Source of the DNA: Sisyra terminalis
Lineage: Eukaryota > Arthropoda > Insecta > Neuroptera > Sisyridae
Direction: 5' to 3'
DNA: 64,000 nucleotides
Assembly: GCA_958496175.1 (NCBI GenBank)
Contig: OY292278.1
Coordinates: 4,092,001 to 4,156,000 of the forward strand
A model generated the notes under the pieces. That model had not been told where the DNA came from. It ran no database searches and saw only the letters and a program-made list of their open reading frames with translations. Positions 38,151 through 52,300 of this stretch are shown in pieces. Within the stretch, counting starts at the first letter, position 1. Every line of letters begins with the position of its first letter. The translations under genes and the position numbers were made by a program.

Positions 38151-38360
38151 CCAATCGAAAGTATAAGCATTTATGTGCATGCTGTGCAAATTTTTCCCCA
38201 AACAAACCACGTTTAAGGGATGAAAACGACCATCAAAGTGCCAGAAGAAATCATTTTTCGACATGAAAAAACCGTGGACTAACCATCGTTCATTTTTCAC
38301 GAAATCGACAATTTTCATAAATTTTTTTTAGTGATGCCAATCGAAAGTATAAGCCTTTAT

Positions 38361-39476
38361 GAGCATGCTGTGCAAATTTTTTCCCAAACAAACCACGTTT
38401 AAGGGATGAAAACGACCATCAAAGTGCCAGAAGAAATCATTTTTCGACATGAAAAAACCGTGGACTAACCATCGTTCATTTTTCACGAAATCGACAATTT
38501 TCATAAATTTTTTTTAGTGATGCCAATCGAAAGTATAAGCCTTTATGTGCATGCTGTGCAAATTTTTCCCCAAACAAACCACGTTTAAGGGATGAAAACG
38601 ACCATCAAAGTGCCAGAAGAAATCATTTTTCGACATGAAAAAACCGTGGACTAACCATCGTTCATTTTTCACGAAATCGACAATTTTCATAAATTTTTTT
38701 TAGTGATGATAATCGAAAGTATAAGCCTTTATGTGCATGCTGTGCAAATTTTTCCCCAAACAAACCACGTTTAAGGGATGAAAACGACCATCAAAGTGCC
38801 AGAAGAAATCATTTTTCGACATGAAAAAACCGTGGACTAACCATCGTTCATTTTTCACGAAATCGACAATTTTCATAAATTTTTTTTAGTGATGCCAATC
38901 GAAAGTATAAGCCTTTATGTGCATGCTGTGCAAATTTTTCCCCAAACAAACCACGTTTAAGGGATGAAAACGACCATCAAAGTGCCAGAAGAAATCATTT
39001 TTCGTCATGAAAAAACCGTGGACTAACCATCGTTCATTTTTCACGAAATCGACAATTTTCATAAATTTTTTTTAGTGATGCCAATCGAAAGTATAAGCAT
39101 TTATGTGCATGCTGTGCAAATTTTTCCCCAAACAAACCACGTTTAAGGGATGAAAACGACCATCAAAGTGCCAGAAGAAATCATTTTTCGACATGAAAAA
39201 ACCGTGGACTAACCATCGTTCATTTTTCACGAAATCGACAATTTTCATAAATTTTTTTTAGTGATGCCAATCGAAAGTATAAGCATTTATGTGCATGCTG
39301 TGCAAATTTTTCCCCAAACAAACCACGTTTAAGGGATGAAAACGACCATCAAAGTGCCAGAAGAAATCATTTTTCGACATGAAAAAACCGTGGACTAACC
39401 ATCGTTCATTTTTCACGAAATCGACAATTTTCATAAATTTTTTTTAGTGATGCCAATCGAAAGTATAAGCCTTTAT
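38361..39476 (+). repeat. 6-monomer spacing of the A43 marker, S1
   Basis: A at monomer position 43 (TTTATGAGCATG) occurs at 38361 and 39477, 1,116 bp or 6 monomers apart. The same pair, with the same spacing, is found in S2 at about 59568 and 60684, and S2 adds a third copy 558 bp (3 monomers) later at 61242. The variant occurs nowhere else in the window. The double change giving GATGATAATC at 38705 and 59912 lies between the first two copies in each super-unit. Confidence 0.7.
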
Positions 39477-39699
39477 GAGCATGCTGTGCAAATTTTTTCC
39501 CAAACAAACCACGTTTAAGGGATGAAAACGACCATCAAAGTGCCAGAAGAAATCATTTTTCGACATGAAAAAACCGTGGACTAACCATCGTTCATTTTTC
39601 ACGAAATCGACAATTTTCATAAATTTTTTTTAGTGATGCCAATCGAAAGTATAAGCCTTTATGTGCATGCTGTGCAAATTTTTCCCCAAACAAACCACG

Positions 39700-42053
39700 T
39701 TTAAGGGATGAAAACGACCATCAAAGTGCCAGAAGAAATCATTTTTCGACATGAAAAAACCGTGGACTAACCATCGTTCATTTTTCACGAAATCGACAAT
39801 TTTCATAAATTTTTTTTAGTGATGCCAATCGAAAGTATAAGCCTTTATGTGCATGCTGTGCAAATTTTTCCCCAAACAAACGACGTTTAAGGGATGAAAA
39901 CGACCATCAAAGTGCCAGAAGAAATCATTTTTCGACATGAAAAAACCGTGGACTAACCATCGTTCATTTTTCACGAAATCGACAATTTTCATAAATTTTT
40001 TTTAGTGATGCCAATCGAAAGTATAAGCCTTTATGTGCATGCTGTGCAAATTTTTTCCCAAACAAACCACGTTTAAGGGATGAAAACGACCATCAAAGTG
40101 CCAGAAGAAATCATTTTTCGTCATGAAAAAACCGTGGACTAACCATCGTTCATTTTTCACGAAATCGACAATTTTCATAAACTTTTTTTAATGATGCCAA
40201 TCAAAAGTATAAGCCATTATGTGCATGCTGTGCAAATTTTTCCCCAAACAAACCACGTTTAAGGGATGAAAACGACCATCAAAGTGCCAGAAGAAATCAT
40301 TTTTCGTCATGAAAAAACCGTGGACTAACCATCGTTCATTTTTCACGAAATCGACAAGTTTCATAAACTTTTTTTAATGATGCCAATCGAAAGTATAAGC
40401 CTTTATGTGCATGCTGTGCAAATTTTTCCCCAAACAAACCACGTTTAAGGGATGAAAACGACCATCAAAATGCCAGAAGAAATCATTTTTCGTCATGAAA
40501 AAACCGTGGACTAACCATCGTTCATTTTTCACGAAATCGACAATTTTCATAAACTTTTTTTAATGATGCCAATCGAAAGTATAAGCCTTTATGTGCATGC
40601 TGTGCAAATTTTTTCCCAAACAAACCACGTTTAAGGGATGAAAACGACCATCAAAGTGCCAGAAGAAATCATTTTTCGACATGAAAAAACCGTGGACTAA
40701 CCATCGTTCATTTTTCACGAAATCGACAATTTTCATAAATTTTTTTTAGTGATGCCAATCGAAAGTATAAGCCTTTATGTGCATGCTGTGCAAATTTTTT
40801 CCCAAACAAACCACGTTTAAGGGATGAAAACGACCATCAAAGTGCCAGAAGAAATCATTTTTCGACATGAAAAAACCGTGGACTAACCATCGTTCATTTT
40901 TCACGAAATCGAAAATTTTCATAAATTTTTTTTAGTGATGCCAATCGAAAGTATAAGCCTTTATGTGCATGCTGTGCAAATTTTTCCCCAAACAAACCAC
41001 GTTTAAGGGATGAAAACGACCATCAAAGTGCCAGAAGAAATCATTTTTCGTCATGAAAAAACCGTGGACTAACCATCGTTCATTTTTCACGAAATCGACA
41101 ATTTTCATAAACTTTTTTTAATGATGCCAATCGAAAGTATAAGCCTTTATGTGCATGCTGTGCAAATTTTTCCCCAAACAAACCACGTTTAAGGGATGAA
41201 AACGACCATCAAAGTGCCAGAAGAAATCATTTTTCGTCATGAAAAAACCGTGGACTAACCATCGTTCATTTTTCACGAAATCGACAATTTTCATAAATTT
41301 TTTTTAGTGATGCCAATCGAAAGTATAAGCCTTTATGTGCATGCTGTGCAAATTTTTCCCCAAACAAACCACGTTAAAGGGATGAAAACGACCATCAAAG
41401 TGCCAGAAGAAATCATTTTTCGACATGAAAAAACCGTGGACTAACCATCGTTCATTTTTCACGAAATCGACAATTTTCATAAATTTTTTTTAGTGATGCC
41501 AATCGAAAGTATAAGCCTTTATGTGCATGCTGTGCAAATTTTTCCCCAAACAAACCACGTTTAAGGGATGAAAACGACCATCAAAATGCCAGAAGAAATC
41601 ATTTTTCGTCATGAAAAAACCGTGGACTAACCATCGTTCATTTTTCACGAAATCGAAAATTTTCATAAACTTTTTTTAATGATGCCAATCGAAAGTATAA
41701 GCCTTTATGTGCATGCTGTGAAAATTTTTTCCCAAACAAACCACGCTTAAGGGATGAAAACGACCATCAAAGTGCCAGAAGAAATCATTTTTCGTCATGA
41801 AAAAACCGTGGACTAACCATCGTTCATTTTTCACGAAATCGACAATTTTCATAAACTTTTTTTAATGATGCCAATCGAAAGTATAAGCCTTTATGTGCAT
41901 GCTGTGCAAATTTTTCCCCAAACAAACCACGTTTAAGGGATGAAAACGACCATCAAAATGCCAGAAGAAATCATTTTTCGTCATGAAAAAACCGTGGACT
42001 AACCATCGTTCATTTTTCACGAAATCGACAATTTTCATAAACTTTTTTTTAGT
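39700..42053 (+). repeat. Segment of the 5.2-kb HOR reused inside S1
   Basis: This stretch matches 14.6-16.94 kb of HOR unit 3 at a constant offset of 25,113 bp. Shared markers are G75 (14769 and 39882), G179 (15245 and 40358) and the hybrid 187-bp junction (16941 and 42054). Farther left the match fails, because the T149 monomer of 14037-14219 has no T at the predicted position near 39210. The left edge is approximate. One difference inside the block: the monomer starting near 40740 has A at position 30 where units 2 and 3 and the S2 copy have T, which looks like a local conversion event. Confidence 0.75.
42042..42053 (+). repeat. Hybrid 187-bp junction, copy 2
   Basis: AAC, eight T, AGTG, exactly as at 16929 and 25,113 bp downstream of it. 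It ends super-unit S1. Confidence 0.85.
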
Positions 42054-45000
42054 GATGCCAATCGAAAGTATAAGCCTTTATGTGCATGCTGTGCAAATTT
42101 TTCCCCAAACAAACCACGTTTAAGGGATGAAAACGACCATCAAAATGCCAGAAGAAATCATTTTTCGTCATGAAAAAACCGTGGACTAACCATCGTTCAT
42201 TTTTCACGAAATCGACAATTTTCATAAACTTTTTTTAATGATGCCAATCGAAAGTATAAGCCTTTATGTGCATGCTGTGCAAATTTTTTCCCAAACAAAC
42301 CACGCTTAAGGGATGAAAACGACCATCAAAGTGCCAGAAGAAATCATTTTTCGTCATGAAAAAACCGTGGACTAACCATCGTTCATTTTTCACGAAATCG
42401 ACAATTTTCATAAACTTTTTTTAATGATGCCAATCGAAAGTATAAGCCTTTATGTGCATGCTGTGCAAATTTTTCCCCAAACAAACCACGTTTAAGGGAT
42501 GAAAACGACCATCAAAGTGCCAGAAGAAATCATTTTTCGACATGAAAAAACCGTGGACTAACCATCGTTCATTTTTCACGAAATCGACAATTTTCATAAA
42601 TTTTTTTTAGTGATGCCAATCGAAAGTATAAGCCTTTATGTGCATGCTGTGCAAATTTTTCCCCAAACAAACCACGTTTAAGGGATGAAAACGACCATCA
42701 AAGTGCCAGAAGAAATCATTTTTCGACATGAAAAAACCGTGGACTAACCATCGTTCATTTTTCACGAAATCGACAATTTTCATAAATTTTTTTTAGTGAT
42801 GCCAATCGAAAGTATAAGCCTTTATGTGCATGCTGTGCAAATTTTTCCCCAAACAAACCACGTTTAAGGGATGAAAACGACCATCAAAGTGCCAGAAGAA
42901 ATCATTTTTCGACATGAAAAAACCGTGGACTAACCATCGTTCATTTTTCACGAAATCGACAATTTTCATAAATTTTTTTTAGTGATGCCAATCGAAAGTA
43001 TAAGCCTTTATGTGCATGCTGTGCAAATTTTTCCCCAAACAAACCACGTTTAAGGGATGAAAACGACCATCAAAGTGCCAGAAGAAATCATTTTTCGACA
43101 TGAAAAAACCGTGGACTAACCATCGTTCATTTTTCACGAAATCGACAATTTTCATAAATTTTTTTTATTGATGCCAATCGAAAGTATAAGCCTTTATGTG
43201 CATGCTGTGAAAATTTTTCCCCAAACAAACCACGTTTAAGGGATGAAAACGACCATCAAAGTGCCAGAAGAAATCATTTTTCGACATGAAAAAACCGTGG
43301 ACTAACCATCGTTCATTTTTCACGAAATCGACAATTTTCATAAATTTTTTTTAGTGATGCCAATCGAAAGTATAAGCCTTTATGTGCATGCTGTGCAAAT
43401 TTTTCCCCAAACAAACCACGTTTAAGGGATGAAAACGACCATCAAAGTGCCAGAAGAAATCATTTTTCGTCATGAAAAAACCGTGGACTAACCATCGTTC
43501 ATTTTTCACGAAATCGACAATTTTCATAAACTTTTTTTAATGATGCCAATCAAAAGTTTAAGCCATTATGTGCATGCTGTGCAAATTTTTCCCCAAACAA
43601 ACCACGTTTAAGGGATGAAAACGACCATCAAAGTGCCAGAAGAAATCATTTTTCGTCATGAAAAAACCGTGGACTAACCATCGTTCATTTTTCACGAAAT
43701 CGACAATTTTCATAAACTTTTTTTAATGATGCCAATCGAAAGTATAAGCCTTTATGTGCATGCTGTGCAAATTTTTCCCCAAACAAACCACGTTTAAGGG
43801 ATGAAAACGACCATCAAAATGCCAGAAGAAATCATTTTTCGTCATGAAAAAACCGTGGACTAACCATCGTTCATTTTTCACGAAATCGACAATTTTCATA
43901 AACTTTTTTTAATGATGCCAATCGAAAGTATAAGCCTTTATGTGCATGCTGTGCAAATTTTTTCCCAAACAAACCACGTTTAAGGGATGAAAACGACCAT
44001 CAAAGTGCCAGAAGAAATCATTTTTCGACATGAAAAAACCGTGGACTAACCATCGTTCATTTTTCACGAAATCGACAATTTTCATAAATTTTTTTTAGTG
44101 ATGCCAATCGAAAGTATAAGCCTTTATGTGCATGCTGTGCAAATTTTTACCCAAACAAACCACGTTTAAGGGATGAAAACGACCATCAAAGTGCCAGAAG
44201 AAATCATTTTTCGACATGAAAAAACCGTGGACTAACCATCGTTCATTTTTCACGAAATCGACAATTTTCATAAATTTTTTTTAGTGATGCCAATCGAAAG
44301 TTTAAGCCTTTATGTGCATGCTGTGCAAATTTTTTCCCAAACAAACCACGTTTAAGGGATGAAAACGACCATCAAAGTGCCAGAAGAAATCATTTTTCGA
44401 CATGAAAAAACCGTGGACTAACCATCGTTCATTTTTCACGAAATCGAAAATTTTCATAAATTTTTTTTAGTGATGCCAATCGAAAGTATAAGCCTTTATG
44501 TGCATGCTGTGCAAATTTTTCCCCAAACAAACCACGTTTAAGGGATGAAAACGACCATCAAAGTGCCAGAAGAAATCATTTTTCGTCATGAAAAAACCGT
44601 GGACTAACCATCGTTCATTTTTCACGAAATCGACAATTTTCATAAACTTTTTTTAATGATGCCAATCGAAAGTATAAGCCTTTATGTGCATGCTGTGCAA
44701 ATTTTTCCCCAAACAAACCACGTTTAAGGGATGAAAACGACCATCAAAGTGCCAGAAGAAATCATTTTTCGTCATGAAAAAACCGTGGACTAACCATCGT
44801 TCATTTTTCACGAAATCGACAATTTTCATAAATTTTTTTTAGTGATGCCAATCGAAAGTATAAGCCTTTATGTGCATGCTGTGCAAATTTTTCCCCAAAC
44901 AAACCACGTTTAAGGGATGAAAACGACCATCAAAGTGCCAGAAGAAATCATTTTTCGACATGAAAAAACCGTGGACTAACCATCGTTCATTTTTCACGAA

Positions 45001-47884
45001 ATCGACAATTTTCATAAATTTTTTTTAGTGATGCCAATCGAAAGTATAAGCCTTTATGTGCATGCTGTGCAAATTTTTCCCCAAACAAACCACGTTTAAG
45101 GGATGAAAACGACCATCAAAATGCCAGAAGAAATCATTTTTCGTCATGAAAAAACCGTGGACTAACCATCGTTCATTTTTCACGAAATCGACAATTTTCA
45201 TAAACTTTTTTTAATGATGCCAATCGAAAGTATAAGCCTTTATGTGCATGCTGTGCAAATTTTTTCCCAAACAAACCACGCTTAAGGGATGAAAACGACC
45301 ATCAAAGTGCCAGAAGAAATCATTTTTCGTCATGAAAAAACCGTGGACTAACCATCGTTCATTTTTCACGAAATCGACAATTTTCATAAACTTTTTTTAA
45401 TGATGCCAATCGAAAGTATAAGCCTTTATGTGCATGCTGTGCAAATTTTTCCCCAAACAAACCACGTTTAAGGGATGAAAACGACCATCAAAGTGCCAGA
45501 AGAAATCATTTTTCGACATGAAAAAACCGTGGACTAACCATCGTTCATTTTTCACGAAATCGACAATTTTCATAAATTTTTTTTAGTGATGCCAATCGAA
45601 AGTATAAGCCTTTATGTGCATGCTGTGCAAATTTTTCCCCAAACAAACCACGTTTAAGGGATGAAAACGACCATCAAAGTGCCAGAAGAAATCATTTTTC
45701 GACATGAAAAAACCGTGGACTAACCATCGTTCATTTTTCACGAAATCGACAATTTTCATAAATTTTTTTTAGTGATGCCAATCGAAAGTATAAGCCTTTA
45801 TGTGCATGCTGTGCAAATTTTTCCCCAAACAAACCACGTTTAAGGGATGAAAACGACCATCAAAGTGCCAGAAGAAATCATTTTTCGACATGAAAAAACC
45901 GTGGACTAACCATCGTTCATTTTTCACGAAATCGACAATTTTCATAAATTTTTTTTAGTGATGCCAATCGAAAGTATAAGCCTTTATGTGCATGCTGTGA
46001 AAATTTTTCCCCAAACAAACCACGTTTAAGGGATGAAAACGACCATCAAAGTGCCAGAAGAAATCATTTTTCGACATGAAAAAACCGTGGACTAACCATC
46101 GTTCATTTTTCACGAAATCGACAATTTTCATAAATTTTTTTTAGTGATGCCAATCGAAAGTATAAGCCTTTATGTGCATGCTGTGCAAATTTTTCCCCAA
46201 ACAAACCACGTTTAAGGGATGAAAACGACCATCAAAGTGCCAGAAGAAATCATTTTTCGTCATGAAAAAACCGTGGACTAACCATCGTTCATTTTTCACG
46301 AAATCGACAATTTTCATAAACTTTTTTTAATGATGCCAATCAAAAGTATAAGCCATTATGTGCATGCTGTGCAAATTTTTCCCCAAACAAACCACGTTTA
46401 AGGGATGAAAACGACCATCAAAGTGCCAGAAGAAATCATTTTTCGTCATGAAAAAACCGTGGACTAACCATCGTTCATTTTTCACGAAATCGACAATTTT
46501 CATAAACTTTTTTTAATGATGCCAATCGAAAGTATAAGCCTTTATGTGCATGTTGTGCAAATTTTTCCCCAAACAAACCACGTTTAAGGGATGAAAACGA
46601 CCATCAAAATGCCAGAAGAAATCATTTTTCGACATGAAAAAACCGTGGACTAACCATCGTTCATTTTTCACGAAATCGACAATTTTCATAAATTTTTTTT
46701 AGTGATGCCAATCGAAAGTATAAGCCTTTATGTGCATGCTGTGCAAATTTTTACCCAAACAAACCACGTTTAAGGGATGAAAACGACCATCAAAGTGCCA
46801 GAAGAAATCATTTTTCGACATGAAAAAACCGTGGACTAACCATCGTTCATTTTTCACGAAATCGACAATTTTCATAAATTTTTTTTAGTGATGCCAATCG
46901 AAAGTTTAAGCCTTTATGTGCATGCTGTGCAAATTTTTTCCCAAACAAACCACGTTTAAGGGATGAAAACGACCATCAAAGTGCCAGAAGAAATCATTTT
47001 TCGACATGAAAAAACCGTGGACTAACCATCGTTCATTTTTCACGAAATCGAAAATTTTCATAAATTTTTTTTAGTGATGCCAATCGAAAGTATAAGCCTT
47101 TATGTGCATGCTGTGCAAATTTTTCCCCAAACAAACCACGTTTAAGGGATGAAAACGACCATCAAAGTGCCAGAAGAAATCATTTTTCGTCATGAAAAAA
47201 CCGTGGACTAACCATCGTTCATTTTTCACGAAATCGACAATTTTCATAAACTTTTTTTAATGATGCCAATCGAAAGTATAAGCCTTTATGTGCATGCTGT
47301 GCAAATTTTTCCCCAAACAAACCACGTTTAAGGGATGAAAACGACCATCAAAGTGCCAGAAGAAATCATTTTTCGTCATGAAAAAACCGTGGACTAACCA
47401 TCGTTCATTTTTCACGAAATCGACAATTTTCATAAATTTTTTTTAGTGATGCCAATCGAAAGTATAAGCCTTTATGTGCATGCTGTGCAAATTTTTCCCC
47501 AAACAAACCACGTTTAAGGGATGAAAACGACCATCAAAGTGCCAGAAGAAATCATTTTTCGACATGAAAAAACCGTGGACTAACCATCGTTCATTTTTCA
47601 CGAAATCGACAATTTTCATAAATTTTTTTTAGTGATGCCAATCGAAAGTATAAGCCTTTATGTGCATGCTGTGCAAATTTTTCCCCAAACAAACCACGTT
47701 TAAGGGATGAAAACGACCATCAAAATGCCAGAAGAAATCATTTTTCGTCATGAAAAAACCGTGGACTAACCATCGTTCATTTTTCACGAAATCGACAATT
47801 TTCATAAACTTTTTTTAATGATGCCAATCGAAAGTATAAGCCTTTATGTGCATGCTGTGCAAATTTTTTCCCAAACAAACCACG

Positions 47885-49372
47885 CTTAAGGGATGAAAAC
47901 GACCATCAAAGTGCCAAAAGAAATCATTTTTCGTCATGAAAAAACCGTGGACTAACCATCGTTCATTTTTCACGAAATCGACAATTTTCATAAACTTTTT
48001 TTAATGATGCCAATCGAAAGTATAAGCCTTTATGTGCATGCTGTGCAAATTTTTCCCCAAACAAACCACGTTTAAGGGATGAAAACGACCATCAAAGTGC
48101 CAGAAGAAATCATTTTTCGACATGAAAAAACCGTGGACTAACCATCGTTCATTTTTCACGAAATCGACAATTTTCATAAATTTTTTTTAGTGATGCCAAT
48201 CGAAAGTATAAGCCTTTATGTGCATGCTGTGCAAATTTTTCCCCAAACAAACCACGTTTAAGGGATGAAAACGACCATCAAAGTGCCAGAAGAAATCATT
48301 TTTCGACATGAAAAAACCGTGGACTAACCATCGTTCATTTTTCACGAAATCGACAATTTTCATAAATTTTTTTTAGTGATGCCAATCGAAAGTTTAAGCC
48401 TTTATGTGCATGCTGTGCAAATTTTTTCCCAAACAAACCACGTTTAAGGGATGAAAACGACCATCAAAGTGCCAGAAGAAATCATTTTTCGACATGAAAA
48501 AACCGTGGACTAACCATCGTTCATTTTTCACGAAATCGAAAATTTTCATAAATTTTTTTTAGTGATGCCAATCGAAAGTATAAGCCTTTATGTGCATGCT
48601 GTGCAAATTTTTCCCCAAACAAACCACGTTTAAGGGATGAAAACGACCATCAAAGTGCCAGAAGAAATCATTTTTCGTCATGAAAAAACCGTGGACTAAC
48701 CATCGTTCATTTTTCACGAAATCGACAATTTTCATAAACTTTTTTTAATGATGCCAATCGAAAGTATAAGCCTTTATGTGCATGCTGTGCAAATTTTTCC
48801 CCAAACAAACCACGTTTAAGGGATGAAAACGACCATCAAAGTGCCAGAAGAAATCATTTTTCGTCATGAAAAAACCGTGGACTAACCATCGTTCATTTTT
48901 CACGAAATCGACAATTTTCATAAATTTTTTTTAGTGATGCCAATCGAAAGTATAAGCCTTTATGTGCATGCTGTGCAAATTTTTCCCCAAACAAACCACG
49001 TTTAAGGGATGAAAACGACCATCAAAGTGCCAGAAGAAATCATTTTTCGACATGAAAAAACCGTGGACTAACCATCGTTCATTTTTCACGAAATCGACAA
49101 TTTTCATAAATTTTTTTTAGTGATGCCAATCGAAAGTATAAGCCTTTATGTGCATGCTGTGCAAATTTTTCCCCAAACAAACCACGTTTAAGGGATGAAA
49201 ACGACCATCAAAATGCCAGAAGAAATCATTTTTCGTCATGAAAAAACCGTGGACTAACCATCGTTCATTTTTCACGAAATCGACAATTTTCATAAACTTT
49301 TTTTAATGATGCCAATCGAAAGTATAAGCCTTTATGTGCATGCTGTGCAAATTTTTTCCCAAACAAACCACG
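47885..49372 (+). repeat. 8-monomer block duplication in S2 (1,488 bp)
   Basis: This is the S2 counterpart of the block at 21656-23143: C79 with linked A111 occurs at 47885 and 49373, 1,488 bp apart. T30 monomers near 46905 and 48393 share the spacing. Because S1 and S2 both have the 8-monomer duplication, it predates the duplication of the super-unit. Confidence 0.75.
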
Positions 49373-52300
49373 CTTAAGGGATGAAAACGACCATCAAAGT
49401 GCCAAAAGAAATCATTTTTCGTCATGAAAAAACCGTGGACTAACCATCGTTCATTTTTCACGAAATCGACAATTTTCATAAACTTTTTTTAATGATGCCA
49501 ATCGAAAGTATAAGCCTTTATGTGCATGCTGTGCAAATTTTTCCCCAAACAAACCACGTTTAAGGGATGAAAACGACCATCAAAGTGCCAGAAGAAATCA
49601 TTTTTCGACATGAAAAAACCGTGGACTAACCATCGTTCATTTTTCACGAAATCGACAATTTTCATAAATTTTTTTTAGTGATGCCAATCGAAAGTATAAG
49701 CCTTTATGTGCATGCTGTGCAAATTTTTCCCCAAACAAACCACGTTTAAGGGATGAAAACGACCATCAAAGTGCCAGAAGAAATCATTTTTCGTCATGAA
49801 AAAACCGTGGACTAACCATCGTTCATTTTTCACGAAATCGACAATTTTCATAAACTTTTTTTAATGATGCCAATCGAAAGTATAAGCCTTTATGTGCATG
49901 CTGTGCAAATTTTTCCCCAAACAAACCACGTTTAAGGGATGAAAACGACCATCAAAGTGCCAGAAGAAATCATTTTTCGACATGAAAAAACCGTGGACTA
50001 ACCATCGTTCATTTTTCACGAAATCGACAATTTTCATAAATTTTTTTTAGTGATGCCAATCGAAAGTATAAGCCTTTATGTGCATGCTGTGAAAATTTTT
50101 CCCCAAACAAACCACGTTTAAGGGATGAAAACGACCATCAAAGTGCCAGAAGAAATCATTTTTCGACATGAAAAAACCGTGGACTAACCATCGTTCATTT
50201 TTCACGAAATCGACAATTTTCATAAATTTTTTTTAGTGATGCCAATCGAAAGTATAAGCCTTTATGTGCATGCTGTGCAAATTTTTCCCCAAACAAACCA
50301 CGTTTAAGGGATGAAAACGACCATCAAAGTGCCAGAAGAAATCATTTTTCGTCATGAAAAAACCGTGGACTAACCATCGTTCATTTTTCACGAAATCGAC
50401 AATTTTCATAAACTTTTTTTAATGATGCCAATCAAAAGTATAAGCCATTATGTGCATGCTGTGCAAATTTTTCCCCAAACAAACCACGTTTAAGGGATGA
50501 AAACGACCATCAAAGTGCCAGAAGAAATCATTTTTCGTCATGAAAAAACCGTGGACTAACCATCGTTCATTTTTCACGAAATCGACAATTTTCATAAACT
50601 TTTTTTAATGATGCCAATCGAAAGTATAAGCCTTTATGTGCATGCTGTGCAAATTTTTCCCCAAACAAACCACGTTTAAGGGATGAAAACGACCATCAAA
50701 GTGCCAGAAGAAATCATTTTTCGTCATGAAAAAACCGTGGACTAACCATCGTTCATTTTTCACGAAATCGACAATTTTCATAAACTTTTTTTAATGATGC
50801 CAATCAAAAGTATAAGCCATTATGTGCATGCTGTGCAAATTTTTCCACAAACAAACCACGTTTAAGGGATGAAAACGACCATCAAAGTGCCAGAAGAAAT
50901 CATTTTTCGTCATGAAAAAACCGTGGACTAACCATCGTTCATTTTTCACGAAATCGACAATTTTCATAAACTTTTTTTAATGATGCCAATCGAAAGTATA
51001 AGCCTTTATGTGCATGCTGTGCAAATTTTTCCCCAAACAAACCACGTTTAAGGGATGAAAACGACCATCAAAGTGCCAGAAGAAATCATTTTTCGTCATG
51101 AAAAAACCGTGGACTAACCATCGTTCATTTTTCACGAAATCGACAATTTTCATAAACTTTTTTTAATGATGCCAATCAAAAGTATAAGCCATTATGTGCA
51201 TGCTGTGCAAATTTTTCCCCAAACAAACCACGTTTAAGGGATGAAAACGACCATCAAAGTGCCAGAAGAAATCATTTTTCGTCATGAAAAAACCGTGGAC
51301 TAACCATCGTTCATTTTTCACGAAATCGACAATTTTCATAAACTTTTTTTAATGATGCCAATCGAAAGTATAAGCCTTTATGTGCATGCTGTGCAAATTT
51401 TTCCCCAAACAAACCACGTTTAAGGGATGAAAACGACCATCAAAGTGCCAGAAGAAATCATTTTTCGACATGAAAAAACCGTGGACTAACCATCGTTCAT
51501 TTTTCACGAAATCGACAATTTTCATAAATTTTTTTTAGTGATGCCAATCGAAAGTATAAGCCTTTATGTGCATGCTGTGCAAATTTTTCCCCAAACAAAC
51601 CACGTTTAAGGGATGAAAACGACCATCAAAGTGCCAGAAGAAATCATTTTTCGTCATGAAAAAACCGTGGACTAACCATCGTTCATTTTTCACGAAATCG
51701 ACAATTTTCATAAACTTTTTTTAATGATGCCAATCGAAAGTATAAGCCTTTATGTGCATGCTGTGCAAATTTTTCCCCAAACAAACCACGTTTAAGGGAT
51801 GAAAACGACCATCAAAGTGCCAGAAGAAATCATTTTTCGTCATGAAAAAACCGTGGACTAACCATCGTTCATTTTTCACGAAATCGACAATTTTCATAAA
51901 TTTTTTTTAGTGATGCCAATCGAAAGTATAAGCCTTTATGTGCATGCTGTGCAAATTTTTCCCCAAACAAACCACGTTTAAGGGATGAAAACGACCATCA
52001 AAGTGCCAGAAGAAATCATTTTTCGACATGAAAAAACCGTGGACTAACCATCGTTCATTTTTCACGAAATCGACAATTTTCATAAATTTTTTTTAGTGAT
52101 GCCAATCGAAAGTATAAGCCTTTATGTGCATGCTGTGCAAATTTTTCCCCAAACAAACCACGTTTTAGGGATGAAAACGACCATCAAAGTGCCAGAAGAA
52201 ATCATTTTTCGACATGAAAAAACCGTGGACTAACCATCGTTCATTTTTCACGAAATCGACAATTTTCATAAATTTTTTTTAGTGATGCCAATCGAAAGTA

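Larger units (their letters stand above)
16941..42053 (+). repeat. Super-unit S1 (25,113 bp, 135 monomers + 3 bp)
   Basis: S1 runs from the first base after one hybrid 187-bp junction to the same point of the next (GATGCC at 16941 and 42054). Its markers recur in S2 in the same order but with stepwise offsets. The offset is 25,299 at 18243/43542, 26,230 at 20323/46553, 23,625 at 27222/50847, 28541/52166 and 31078/54703, 21,207 at 36719/57926, 38705/59912 and 39477/60684, and 21,579 at 39882/61461. Every step is a whole number of monomers plus the known single-base indels. S1 and S2 are therefore copies of one unit that have gained and lost blocks of monomers. The last 2.3 kb derive from the 5.2-kb HOR. 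Confidence 0.8.
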
